The notes under the pieces: generated by a model | Told to the model about the DNA's origin: nothing | The model's input: the letters and a program-made list of their open reading frames with translations, nothing else | Database searches by the model: none | Origin: Patiria pectinifera | Taxonomy: Eukaryota; Echinodermata; Asteroidea; Valvatida; Asterinidae | Direction of reading: 5' to 3' | Length of the DNA stretch: 64,000 bases | NCBI GenBank assembly: GCA_029964075.1 | Contig: CM057144.1 | Location: 11,865,281 to 11,929,280, forward strand | Part shown: positions 38,101 to 44,500 of the stretch, piece after piece | Layout of the letters: the number at the start of each line of letters is the position of its first letter | Position numbering within the stretch: the first letter of the stretch is position 1 | Position numbers and translations under genes: made by a program

Positions 38101-41100
38101 TCTTTCTTTTTTCCCTGTATCAGGGTGTCTTCATTTTCCTTCTGCACTGCGTCGGCGATTATGAGGTAAACTGCACATTTTTTGTTTTATATCAAATATA
38201 AATACTATCGATTTTGCATAATTATTATGTCATTAGTTGGTGTGACAGACCGAGCCACTAAGCTCCGCCCCATTATGTTTTGACCAATCACAGGGTAGAT
38301 TAATGTCAGTCATGCGTGCACAAAAGTCCGACATGCGTGCACGCGCGTATGACGCGCGCAGCTGGAACATATGCAGTGTGGCATTGCAGAGGAACACGTG
38401 TCTATGGTTAAAGATTGCCAAGTGCATCGGCATTTATCCGGTTCGTAAGTGACTTCGTCATACACGCGCACGCACCACTGATTATGAGCGCCCATTGGAT
38501 AAACACTCAAGTTGCGTTAACTTCCGGTTCCATTGGTGCCATGCTACACCATGTACAGTAAGTTGAGATGACGTCACACTTACGAACCGGATAGGGCGCA
38601 TCGGCTGCGCCGTATCCGGTTTGTTAGTGTGACGTCACCTCCAGCACTTTCTGCATGATTGGAACCGGAAGTTAACGCAGCTCGAGCGTTTGTAGCCAAT
38701 GGGCGCTAGTAATCAGTTGGGCGCGCGCGTGTATGACGTTTTCACTAACGAACCGGATGGAGTACCGAAGTGTGACGTCATTTAGAACCAGAAGGTGTAG
38801 TGCAAACGAATGGAGTATGCGCGCGTGTTGGTTCACAGACTGAATCACGCGCTCATGTCTTTTACACACATTTTGTGCGCGTGACGTATTCACTTATGTA
38901 CTCCATTTTGAAGAAATTTCGAGCAACTCGCGCGCGTGTTAAGAACATTTGGCACAGTGCGCGCAAACGCACCTGGTGGCGTTTAACACGCAGTGGGCGG
39001 GGCTTACCGGATCGCTATACTCCCCCTGTCATTAGTCTTGCACTTCAAGGTCCTTTTAAGTTTTAAGGAGGGGAAATAATGCGCAAAGACAGGAAACCAA
39101 TTTGATTGACGTGCTAAGCAAGAAAACTCAGCTGAGAGTGAGATCCAGTCACAAGGGATATTATATCCAATAATATTTCGGCAGGTAGCCTTTTTTTGGC
39201 TACAAAAGCAAATAATTAAATGCCCGCTTGTCTATCAGCTCTAGAAAGTTGGCTCCATGTGATTTTAACTCTTCTGTGCTTAGCCCCTCCGTGAATTTGG
39301 CCCAAGTTGTATCAATTTTTTTCACATGATGATTATAAGCTTCGGCCTGCCGGGAACACTCACTCTTGCGCATCATCGCCATCCCTTTCAATTTAGCAAC
39401 ATTGATTCAAACGATGTGTGAGCCGCATTAGTTAATACCATTGATGGTCAAAATGCGGGGTTTATGCTCAAAATGTGCGGTGATGGTCATGCGAAATGGC
39501 GGATTGTAAAAGTGCAACTACAAGCTGATGATCTCCCCGACGAGTCAGCGAGGGGGGTGGGCGCCTGTGCCACGCCGCCGGGGCATTGTTCTTTGGAGCA
39601 CATCATCAGGGGGCTCGTGTCTCGTGGATGCTCCATAGTACGTTGGCCTGCATCCCGTACGCATCAGGGAGCTGCACTTTTCCTGTTTATTTCCGCCCTC
39701 GGTGCGCATCGCATATCGACAGCGAATTTCCTGATAATGGGGGGAAAATCTGCACAGGTTTCAGTCCTTACAGTCTGTCAGCGCAGCGCATCTCCGTACA
39801 GCCATTCAACCCTTGAAATCAGTGGGTTTTTAAAAGTCTTTACGATGTACTTCCGCGACAAAAGTACTTCGGTAGAGGTCAGATCCTCATGCCAGAAAAA
39901 AAACTGAAAGAAAACTTTTTCTTCGAAATCATGCAATTTCAGACCCCATGGTGTAATCTGTTTGCGGTAACAGTCACAGATAGTTAAACGTCCATATCTA
40001 AATGAATACTTCAGGGAAAGACATCTCTGTTAAAAATTGTTTATTTTGATACAAAATTAATAGAGGCAATGCAAGGAAACTGAACCAGTTCAGCTATAAT
40101 AAAAGAATCCTTTGGTCTGTATTATTTTCCGCACAGGTTCGTAAAGCCTTCAAGAGGTACCGTGGTCGCCGCCCTGCCCCCTCGCCTTCTACCGACTGCT
40201 CGGCGGTCAACAACTCCAGACTAACCCGGAAGCAAACGGAACAGAGCATGACCGCACGGGCGCCCTCAACGCCGGGGTCAGGGAAGAAGCGAGCGCCCTC
40301 AACGCCGGGGTCCGGCAAGGAGGCGCATGCGCTGTCGACGGAAAGAAAGGAGCGCCATTTGACGAGCCAGGTAAAGCCCAAACAGAATTCGGTTTCGAAA
40401 CCTGTCAAGGCGGGTTCTAAACATTGAGAAGGTTAATGTCAAAGTCCCAAATATCGACTCACCGTCACTTTTCAATTTTGCAAGACCTTGACATTCGACA
40501 GTTACACATATCAATTATCAATTTAGGCCGTAAAGGAACTTGCCCTTTCTCTTTTTTTTTTGGGAGTGCATTTTGATACCACTTGCCCCAATTAATAAAG
40601 ATGTCTGAATCTCTACTTAAACATTACTGTTAGAGCAAACATCATTGGATCCAAATGAATCGTTTATAAACATAGACTGATCTGAACAAAGAGAGATTTG
40701 TGTTTTACAGGATTTGAACAGTATACGGCTGAAAAGAAGAGAACCCAGCAGTAAGTAAAAATCTAGTACCCGTTCAATACAAATAAACTTGTACGTAAGG
40801 GAAGAAAAAGTTAATAGAAGGAAATTCGATATTCTGTTCCTTTTTGGATTTCATTCGTTTTTTCGTCGATTCAATACCATTCTACTCATTCAGTCAAACT
40901 TTAAAGCGAACTTACACTGCAAAAACTGCAGTGTTAAATTTACACCATTGGTATATGTATAGGACCACCTGGTGTTAAATTTTACTGGTGTTGTCCTTTA
41001 TAGATACCAAATGTGTTAAATTAACACTGCAGTTTTGCAGTGTAGCATCTATTCCGTTCCAATTTCGTACACTCAAATTTGTACCAAATCTCCGCACTAA

Positions 41101-41278
41101 CTGCCATTCATTTTTCGGCAATTGCTTTCCCACAGCAGTGTCCCTCACTTCCAAATCGGCCTGGGCAAAGGACAACGCGGAAAACAATGCAGCGACGACT
41201 GGAAGTAAGTCTAAGAATTACGAGATCGACAATGGAACCTCCTTCCCAGGTATGCCGGAAGTCAAGACGGATCTCTAG
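16940..41278 (+). CDS. multidomain adhesion GPCR (FBXL4-like/SRCR/F5-8C/MAM/mucin/GAIN/7TM), 33 exons, 5' incomplete
   Basis: Gene-level entry; the exons follow separately. Thirty-three exons with mutually compatible phases give 6,420 nt: 2,139 codons plus a TAG stop. Domain order: FBXL4-like galactose-binding module, SRCR, Cys/Ser/Tyr-rich linker, F5/8C, F5/8C, MAM split by a Thr-rich minisatellite, F5/8C, mucin-like stalk, GAIN, GPS, 7TM (secretin-like, family B2) and a cytoplasmic tail. The GPS reads [13 protein letters not shown], so autoproteolysis and a tethered agonist starting TNFAVLL are expected from what is known of adhesion GPCRs. Extracellular modules suggest binding of glycans, lipids or microbial surfaces (inference). 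The N-terminus is missing: there is no signal peptide and the first visible exon begins in mid-domain. All introns are GT-AG except one GC-AG. AATAAA follows at 41,502. The closest general description is an adhesion G-protein-coupled receptor of unclear subfamily; no named orthologue is claimed. Confidence 0.9.
17551..17647 (+). CDS. aGPCR exon: FBXL4-like module, part 2
   Basis: Acceptor CCTGTTCAG, donor G|GTAAGT, phase 0 to 1. It encodes [20 protein letters not shown] then VQIHG, matching the closing strands of the FBXL4-type fold (the Arg/Leu-rich strand and the ELDAV-LHG ending). NTT is a possible N-glycosylation site. Confidence 0.8.
17841..18094. mobile_element. 254-bp inverted-repeat element with histone-3'-end-like hairpins
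   Basis: The arms begin TGTGAGGTTTGCGGTAAAAC and, in reverse, AGTGAGGTCTGCGGTAACAC. Each arm holds a 16-nt hairpin of the histone mRNA type: GGTTCT-TTTC-AGAACC on the minus strand at 17,909-17,894, and GTTCT-TTTC-AGAAC on the plus strand at 18,023-18,036. Both are followed by a CTCAAAA(A)-GAGATTATTC purine-rich word. The centre is a second foldback around GATCAGTATGC. It lies in the intron before the SRCR exon. A diverged half copy is at about 18,773-18,880. Confidence 0.7.
18263..18583 (+). CDS. aGPCR exon: SRCR domain
   Basis: A complete scavenger-receptor cysteine-rich domain on one symmetrical exon (phase 1 to 1, 107 codons). Visible: [58 protein letters not shown], and the closing VICK. 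The cysteines fit a group A-like SRCR of about 100 residues. SRCR domains bind polyanions, bacteria and proteins (family knowledge). Confidence 0.95.
18773..18880 (-). repeat. half copy of the histone-hairpin element
   Basis: The reverse complement reads GGTTCT-TCTC-AGAACC followed by CTCAAAAGACATATTATTCGC and CATGGTGTTAACG, matching one arm of the element at 17,841-18,094 with the loop changed to TCTC. No inverted partner is present, so it is a truncated or unpaired arm. Confidence 0.55.
19030..19353 (-). repeat. possible solo LTR
   Basis: In minus orientation the segment would begin TGTTCACTGAGC and end CGGGATTTAACA, with an AATAAAGTCGTTGAAGTC polyadenylation-like word about 110 bp before the end, as in Gypsy-type LTRs. 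No matching 5-bp target duplication or second LTR was found, so this is tentative. Confidence 0.3.
19440..19748 (+). CDS. aGPCR exon: Cys-rich and Ser/Tyr-rich linker
   Basis: Acceptor TTGTTTCAG, donor AG|GTACGA, phase 1 to 1, 103 codons. The first part has closely spaced cysteines ([17 protein letters not shown]), the middle is a Ser/Tyr/Trp/Asn low-complexity run (about 30 residues), and the end again has cysteines (CHPEDSFFY...CGDWWC). I recognise no family. Phase continuity and the absence of stops support it as an exon. Confidence 0.7.
19980..20296 (+). CDS. aGPCR exon: F5/8C discoidin 1, N-terminal part
   Basis: Acceptor GGGAAACAG, donor ATG|GTAAGT, phase 1 to 0. It shows the discoidin opening ([11 protein letters not shown]), HWCALTG, the QWLEVDFG strand, and [17 protein letters not shown], equivalent to the usual YS-DG-W segment. 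Confidence 0.9.
20449..20599 (+). CDS. aGPCR exon: F5/8C discoidin 1, C-terminal part
   Basis: Acceptor CTTTGCAG, donor CAG|GTAGAA, phase 0 to 1. It encodes the characteristic closing strands [20 protein letters not shown] followed by VVGYEL. Confidence 0.9.
21104..21396 (+). CDS. aGPCR exon: F5/8C discoidin 2, N-terminal part
   Basis: Acceptor TGTCATCAG, donor ACG|GTTAGT, phase 1 to 0. It carries [34 protein letters not shown] and a loop richer in Gly than usual ([17 protein letters not shown]). NGT is a possible glycosylation site. Confidence 0.85.
21481..21560 (-). repeat. tRNA-derived SINE relic
   Basis: On the minus strand GAGTTAATAGAGCA (A-box-like, about 21,550-21,537) is followed by GGTTCGACTCC (B box, 21,511-21,501) at tRNA-like spacing. 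No complete cloverleaf or acceptor stem forms, so it is a SINE or tRNA pseudogene fragment, inside the intron that splits discoidin 2. Confidence 0.5.
21761..21905 (+). CDS. aGPCR exon: F5/8C discoidin 2, C-terminal part
   Basis: Acceptor GTCATTTCAG, donor AG|GTAAGT-like, phase 0 to 1. It encodes [20 protein letters not shown] and VEILG, the typical last two strands of a discoidin domain. Confidence 0.85.
22306..22434 (+). CDS. aGPCR exon: MAM domain, part 1
   Basis: Acceptor TTACTTCCAG, donor G|GTAAGC, phase 1 to 1. [20 protein letters not shown] then TWAWHRYGD resemble the opening of a MAM domain (FE...W.Q....DW.R). The usual first Cys residues are absent. Confidence 0.75.
22540..23447 (+). 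CDS. aGPCR exon: MAM part 2, Thr-rich mucin insert, MAM part 3
   Basis: Acceptor CATATCTAG, donor CAG|GTAAAG, phase 1 to 0, 302 codons plus. It opens with GNFIFYDW (the G-Y-D strand of MAM), continues into about 190 Ser/Thr/Pro-rich residues dominated by TSTTP repeats, and then resumes MAM with [28 protein letters not shown] and RIWQQP. The mucin block thus sits in the loop before the ARLLSP-like strand of MAM rather than between domains. It is likely heavily O-glycosylated (inference). Confidence 0.85.
22790..23145 (+). repeat. 15-bp coding minisatellite (ACATCCACAACACCG), about 23 units
   Basis: Units of 15 bp encode TSTTP or variants (TISTT, TPSPT). A higher-order period of 75 bp (five units) is visible: GATATCCACAACAATG recurs at 22,835, 22,910 and 22,985. 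Because unit length is a multiple of three, copy-number change keeps frame. The array is probably length-polymorphic. Confidence 0.9.
23559..23634 (+). CDS. aGPCR exon: MAM domain, last part
   Basis: Acceptor ACCTTTAG, donor AAAG|GTAAGT, phase 0 to 1. It encodes [20 protein letters not shown] then LNLF, the end of MAM where FEA-RG and IALDDI are usual. Confidence 0.85.
23728..23930 (+). CDS. aGPCR exon: F5/8C discoidin 3, N-terminal part
   Basis: Acceptor TGTCGCAG, donor CAG|GTACTT, phase 1 to 0. It carries [20 protein letters not shown], a [13 protein letters not shown] segment and DSWIQ, the standard discoidin opening. Confidence 0.9.
24116..24262 (+). CDS. aGPCR exon: F5/8C discoidin 3, middle part
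   Basis: Acceptor GCACTTATAG, donor AAA|GTAAGT, phase 0 to 0. [18 protein letters not shown] continues the W-I-Q-V-D-F strand, and [17 protein letters not shown] matches the YS-DG-W element. NIT is a possible glycosylation site. Confidence 0.9.
24591..24729 (+). CDS. aGPCR exon: F5/8C discoidin 3, C-terminal part
   Basis: Acceptor CTTTTTCTAG, donor C|GTAAGA, phase 0 to 1. It encodes [20 protein letters not shown], the canonical closing strands. Confidence 0.9.
25614..26602 (+). CDS. aGPCR exon: mucin-like Ser/Thr/Pro stalk
   Basis: A long exon (329 codons plus, phase 1 to 0, donor AAG|GTACTG). About 300 residues rich in Thr, Ser, Pro and Glu with imperfect repeats on the theme [15 protein letters not shown], then a transition to [19 protein letters not shown] that should begin the ordered part. 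It is probably an extended, O-glycosylated spacer that lifts the binding domains away from the GAIN domain. Confidence 0.85.
26718..27096. mobile_element. MITE related to the GGCCAAAA family
   Basis: The ends GGCCAAAAAAAATAAATATTCG and, in reverse, GCAAAAAAAAAAATAAGTCG both continue with GTCTCTGGTCAG. It lies in the intron between stalk and GAIN exons and finishes about 70 bp before the next acceptor. It is more diverged from the copies at 4,868 and 59,193 than those are from each other. Confidence 0.65.
27169..27354 (+). CDS. aGPCR exon: GAIN subdomain A, part 1
   Basis: Acceptor TTTCTTTCAAG, donor AAG|GTAAAA, phase 0 to 0. Predicted helical residues ([20 protein letters not shown], then a [16 protein letters not shown] helix) fit the helical GAIN-A. 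Confidence 0.85.
27573..27641 (+). CDS. aGPCR exon: GAIN subdomain A, part 2
   Basis: A 23-codon exon (phase 0 to 0, donor ACG|GTAAGT) encoding [23 protein letters not shown] is a possible N-glycosylation site. The F-L-V-L pattern matches the middle helix of GAIN-A. Confidence 0.8.
28114..28252 (+). CDS. aGPCR exon: GAIN subdomain A, part 3
   Basis: Acceptor TTATTTTCCAG, donor TAG|GTAAGG, phase 0 to 1. [20 protein letters not shown] is the classic last GAIN-A helix (LL..VD.FA..L), followed by the NTT sequon and ANDNL. Confidence 0.9.
28762..28878 (+). CDS. aGPCR exon: GAIN subdomain B, first strands
   Basis: Acceptor TTTGATCCTCAG, donor GAAA|GTACTC, phase 1 to 1. It gives [20 protein letters not shown] and VFSLPASSF, matching the GAIN-B pattern N-LVLQ ... 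F-LP. An alternative acceptor at 28,780 would drop six codons in frame; 28,762 has the better pyrimidine tract and restores NLVLQ. Confidence 0.7.
29201..29373 (+). CDS. aGPCR exon: GAIN subdomain B, middle strands
   Basis: Acceptor GCTACAGCAG, donor CAG|GTATGC, phase 1 to 0. It contains VFKTLHNAI, the SEVVSLTV strand and PVVLSFQL, as in other GAIN domains. Confidence 0.9.
29538..29590 (+). CDS. aGPCR exon: GPS, first cysteine pair
   Basis: A 53-nt exon (phase 0 to 2, donor CAG|GTAAAT) encoding [11 protein letters not shown], where the GPS consensus is CVFWDF. The extra adjacent Cys is unusual. Confidence 0.9.
29784..29904 (+). CDS. aGPCR exon: GPS cleavage site and tethered agonist
   Basis: Acceptor TTTTTCTACAAAAG, phase 2 to 0, donor [20 protein letters not shown] and [17 protein letters not shown] are textbook GPS. 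The His-Leu/Thr cleavage triad is intact, so self-cleavage after Leu is expected and the peptide TNFAVLLQL would be the tethered agonist. Confidence 0.95.
30309..30345. repeat. (AACC)n microsatellite
   Basis: About nine near-perfect AACC units in the intron before TM1. Confidence 0.9.
30676..30782 (+). CDS. aGPCR exon: TM1
   Basis: Acceptor TTTTGTGTAG, donor AG|GTTAGC, phase 0 to 2. [20 protein letters not shown] and IGLFCFL form TM1 of a family B2 receptor. Confidence 0.9.
31180..31770. repeat. G-rich repetitive intron segment
   Basis: It contains GGGGT arrays (about 31,361-31,392) and an 18-G run (31,666-31,683), both able to form G-quadruplexes on the plus strand, plus recurring GGGGGCAC-TTT words. 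Probably a decayed transposon; the short open frames are not genes. Confidence 0.5.
32239..32341 (+). CDS. aGPCR exon: TM2, followed by a GC-AG intron
   Basis: Acceptor TTTGATTTCAG, phase 2 to 0. [20 protein letters not shown] is TM2. The donor reads CAG|GCAAGT, a GC donor in an otherwise perfect consensus, as is usual for the minor fraction of GC-AG introns. Confidence 0.9.
32949..33099 (+). CDS. aGPCR exon: TM3 and start of TM4
   Basis: Acceptor TTTGCTTCTAG, donor G|GTAAGT, phase 0 to 1. [20 protein letters not shown] followed by MEGVHLY is the adhesion GPCR TM3 signature, with the conserved Cys for the loop 2 disulfide. WMYMAIGWG begins TM4. Confidence 0.97.
34602..34668 (+). CDS. aGPCR exon: TM4
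   Basis: Acceptor TTGTGTGTAG, donor CG|GTAAGG, phase 1 to 2. It encodes [20 protein letters not shown], the end of TM4 and start of extracellular loop 2. Confidence 0.93.
35485..35551 (+). CDS. aGPCR exon: extracellular loop 2 and TM5
   Basis: Acceptor TTACACACAG, donor GTG|GTAAGT, phase 2 to 0. [20 protein letters not shown] includes the conserved loop 2 CWLS with the disulfide Cys. Confidence 0.95.
36891..36976 (+). CDS. aGPCR exon: end of TM5 and intracellular loop 3
   Basis: Acceptor TTCTCTTGAGCAG, donor CAG|GTATTA, phase 0 to 2. [20 protein letters not shown] then DKTEKEKIR; the charged stretch is the usual third intracellular loop. Confidence 0.92.
37250..37550 (-). mobile_element. 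3' end of a CR1/L2-like LINE
   Basis: On the minus strand, [20 protein letters not shown] followed by [11 protein letters not shown] and SRLY is the standard C-terminal end of many non-LTR reverse transcriptases. After the stop comes a short 3' region with a GCGCC hairpin and a TTATTATTATT tail (plus strand 37,263-37,287), as in CR1/L2-like 3' ends. The 5' side is truncated. It sits in the intron and ends within about 40 bp of the TM6 acceptor. Confidence 0.85.
37580..37706 (+). CDS. aGPCR exon: TM6 and start of TM7
   Basis: Acceptor CCGTCCCCAG, donor CAG|GTAAGG, phase 2 to 0. [20 protein letters not shown] is TM6 with the LGFTWVFG motif, and [11 protein letters not shown] opens TM7. Confidence 0.97.
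38124..38165 (+). CDS. aGPCR exon: end of TM7
   Basis: A 42-nt exon, phase 0 to 0. [14 protein letters not shown] is the QGVFIF end of TM7 common to adhesion GPCRs; the Q is supplied by the previous exon. Confidence 0.95.
38436..38592. mobile_element. nested MITE, copy 1
   Basis: It begins ATCCGGTTCGTAAGTGA and ends TCACACTTACGAACCGGAT. Its interior (TTATGAGCGCCCATTGG, GTTAACTTCCGGTTCC) recurs inverted in the second copy. Confidence 0.65.
38614..38758. mobile_element. nested MITE, copy 2
   Basis: It begins ATCCGGTTTGTTAGTGTGA and ends TTTCACTAACGAACCGGAT, in inverted orientation to copy 1, separated from it by a GGCGCATCGGCTGCGCC palindrome. Confidence 0.65.
39250..39305. mobile_element. 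fragment of the GGGCCAATTTC foldback family
   Basis: CCATGTGATTTT, GTGCTTAGC and CTCCGTGAATTTGGCCC match the ends and interior of the palindromic element at 2,617-2,855. Only one arm is present. Confidence 0.55.
40137..40370 (+). CDS. aGPCR exon: cytoplasmic tail
   Basis: Acceptor TTTTCCGCACAG, donor CAG|GTAAAG, phase 0 to 0, 78 codons. It starts with [12 protein letters not shown] (helix 8 region) and is strongly basic and Ser/Thr-rich. A 33-bp direct duplication (40,257-40,289 and 40,290-40,322) repeats [10 protein letters not shown], giving two possible phosphorylation segments. Confidence 0.9.
40711..40750 (+). CDS. aGPCR exon: cytoplasmic tail, short
   Basis: A 40-nt exon, phase 0 to 1, encoding [13 protein letters not shown]. 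If the donor A|GTAAGT is not used, the frame ends at a TAA six bases later, so an isoform with a shorter tail is possible. Confidence 0.75.
40915..41042. mobile_element. Tc1/mariner-type MITE with TA target duplication
   Basis: A 128-bp element starts CACTGCAAAAACTGCAGTG and ends in the inverse, flanked by TA on both sides (40,913-40,914 and 41,043-41,044). It lies less than 100 bp upstream of the last coding exon. Confidence 0.75.
41136..41278 (+). CDS. aGPCR terminal exon
   Basis: Acceptor TTTCCCACAG (or three bases later at CAG), phase 1, ending at TAG 41,276-41,278. It encodes [20 protein letters not shown] and ends [10 protein letters not shown]. The C-terminal TDL could serve as a class I PDZ ligand (S/T-x-hydrophobic; inference). 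Confidence 0.8.
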
Positions 41279-41501
41279 GTCGTTAACGTTTCAGGGGTGC
41301 ATAGGTTGACCACATCTAAAGTTGTAAGCAATGTGTTGTCTATGGAAGTAAAACATGGAACGTAAATCCGAATCTGTACTGTGAGCAGATTCCTAAATAG
41401 GTTGTTAAAATTGTAAATAGTTAAAAAGTAATAATAGTTTTCCGTCCAGAATGTGGAGTAGTGCATCCTTTGTATAATTTACTCACTCTTCATTTATAAT
41501 T

Positions 41502-41507
41502 AATAAA
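41502..41507 (+). terminator. polyadenylation signal of the aGPCR
   Basis: AATAAA about 225 bp after the stop codon, the first canonical signal downstream. Confidence 0.7.
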
Positions 41508-41509
41508 GT

Positions 41510-44500
41510 GATTTCGCATTCACCAAAGAATTTCATAAACAGGTGTATTTTTGTGCATGATTTTTTTTTCAATACCAGAAATTACATAATAACTGAGATA
41601 TTACCTTTATGAGATCATTTTGGAACAGCCCATCAAATGAAAACATATTTTTTGTTTTCGAACTTTATAATCCTCACCTGTAAAAAATTACCTCGCACGT
41701 GTTTTACTATTCGAATAAAAACGTTTGAAATGCTTTCGTCATTAAGTGTCGTCATCAACAGAGGGCGCTTCTAACCTTAACTTGCCCTTGTAAATACTAA
41801 AGTCGATAATGGTTGCGAATTTAGGGGTCGTGCCGATGTCGATATAAAAAAATAAATCATGTGTATAAAGTAAAACTGGAGGCTTTCCAAGGAGTAGAAC
41901 TACAAAGAAAATCAAAGAATATTTTCTTATTTGTCTTCGTTAATAAACCAAGTATAATATTCTACTTGAAGAAAATTGGGTGCGAGAGTCTAGAGTCTGT
42001 CCATTTTGTAACATGGTCCTTGTTCAGGAAGCAAATTTAATTTAAAAAAAATCAGAGAAATTTTGAACGTTCGCCTTGTCGGTGACTGGTATTTTGAAAG
42101 GCAAAAATGCGTTGTTTAATGTAAGGTTCCAGTCTTTCACAAGGCTTAGTATTAACCGAATGAGACATTCAATTTCAAATTGCAATATGTTTTTCAAAAG
42201 CGTTCATTATTTTGTTGAGATTGAGGCATTTGACAATTGACTCGAAGTATTTTCGAGCGCCCATATGCGTGCAAGTACCTTTCCCCCCCCTGAATAGATA
42301 TCTTATGGTTGTGTGCCTTTAAAAAAAGGTCCCGTATACTTTGGAGTGGGACAATTAGTCACGAGTGAGAATGAATAAGCGTGACACGTGTCAAGAGAAG
42401 TTTGCATCTTGCCAATTTGTTGCGGCGGTGAAATGACCGAATCCGTCAGTCAAACTTGCTAACTAATGGTCGGACGAACAGGGGAGAAACATCCTCGAAC
42501 ATTAAACATTATAGAGGATTGTGAGCTGCAGAGCGAGCGGATTGGTTCAAGACAGGTGGATAGTAAATCGTTTGCACGTACATGGTTATCCAAGCGAAAA
42601 AACAATCTCATTCTGATGAAGGTTGTCACTGTGATTTGTTGCAAGTACATAATTGCCGTACTTTGAACTTACAAGCATAGAATTGAACACACATTTCCCC
42701 TTGCATTTTGCAAATAAAGGTTTTTAATTTAAATAAACAGGTGAACAGAAGGCTAAGTTGGTCATTACATAATAGTATAGCATTTGTTATGATGAATATG
42801 TAAAAAAAACACCCAACTATTTCAGGTTGAAAAAAATTGATTGAATGCTTTTTGCAACATCGAAATTTAAAACATTTTTATTGAACACTCCCACTTAATC
42901 TTGATGAAAGTGGGGTCCAATTCGCCCATAGCGTCTCGGTAAGTTACCCTCTTTTTTTCTGCTTGGATGAAGATGATAACCTATGAAATGTTTTTTGCTG
43001 ATTTGGGTGGACGTCTTAACAAATGTTGCCCACGCACTACAGCCATCAGGGCGGCGATTCATGGCCGCAGGGAGCAGGATTTCCCCCCTCGGTAATTTGT
43101 CCCGAGCGACTGGCCCCAAGGTACGCAATCATGATTCAATTTATTTAAAACGAGATCTTTAATAAAAAAAAAAAGAGAATTAAGGAGAGGGCAAATGCTT
43201 TTAGGATTTATAGAAATATCTTTGGCAGCATCAACACGAACCAGTCCAAACCACTTAACTTGATTGCTTTGGTTTCTTGATGTTCCTGTTTTCAATTAAG
43301 TCACAAAAAAGCACGATTTCTAAAGATATCACTCTGTGTTACGAGCGCCGTTTGTATTTTGGTAATAGAACTCGATTGTGTATACTTCAAAATAAAAAAT
43401 GCCCCCACCAGTTACGGCTTGAACGAAAAAAACACTATATATATATTTTTTGTTAGAAGACTCTAATGCGAAGCATCAGATCTAACAAACAGTATAGGCA
43501 TAGTGGACAAACGTCCTTTTAAATGTAATTACGCTTCGACACCATAAATGAATTTCGCTTAAAAATAAAAGCAAAATAATTAATCAGTTAAGTCACCTAC
43601 TTATTCGTGCTATTTAAAGTCAACACTGGGAAAGATCGGTATGCAGAATTGTGTTTGCCTTTCCACTCCAAGATGATTAACAACTGTTTGCATATGGAGC
43701 CGTACGCGGTGCACAGCTCAATGAGCCAATTTGGTCAAAACACTCCAGTTCACGAGATGCGACCGAGCATTCTCACGCCCGAACGACCTTTACTGTTAAC
43801 CCGGATTGACTCGGTCCAATGTAACACTGCATGAGCATAAGAGCTAGGTGGTTGTTAAATGTCATCCACGGCTTTGACTCATAAGTGAAAAAAGTCCAGG
43901 CAGAATATATTACTTAGAAATTAACATGATGAGCAACAGATCAGCTGAACCATTCAGGCACTAAAACAAAACACTATCTTGTGTATTTTAGTTGTTAACC
44001 TGTTATTTTCAAGCAGGAATTGTAAGCGAAACAGTGAAATCAGCAGGTCTATGAATGTTCACCTGTTGTTAGCGAAATCTTTGCTTGAATTAAATTTTAG
44101 GTATCATGTATCGCTTTCATCCTTGAAAATGCTCTCAACAATTTTCCTCTCTAAATTTAATCGTCAAGAAGTTTGCTTGTGAGGTAAATGTTGCTCAGAA
44201 ACACGCTCAAAAATAGGTAACCCATCCTTCAGATTGTCACGTCTTGTGATTCAAATATTCGTAACTGTTTCAATAGTTCTGAAATTGATTAGCTTATATA
44301 TTTGGGTATAGTAACACGGCTTCTGAAACATCGACATTAATTGGTCCCGTGTGTGTCTTAAAATTCTCCAGTTTGTTGCAGCCAAAGCCAGGTATTAATC
44401 GGGGGAGAAGGAGTTTAGTTTCGCATTTGGGTGAACCTTGGCAGACAATAATGTGTACGAAATGCAATCCATATGGGAAATTTCGAGTGGTTTGCGTTGT

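Larger units (their letters stand above)
38247..39015. mobile_element. MITE carrying two nested MITEs
   Basis: The outer ends GACCGAGCCACTAAGCTCCG and, in reverse, GCGATCCGGTAAGCCCCGCC match a smaller intact copy at 56,875-57,071. Two further elements lie inside at 38,436-38,592 and 38,614-38,758, each bounded by ATCCGGTTCGTAAGTGA-like inverted ends. All are non-coding and in the intron after the TM7 exon. Confidence 0.7.
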
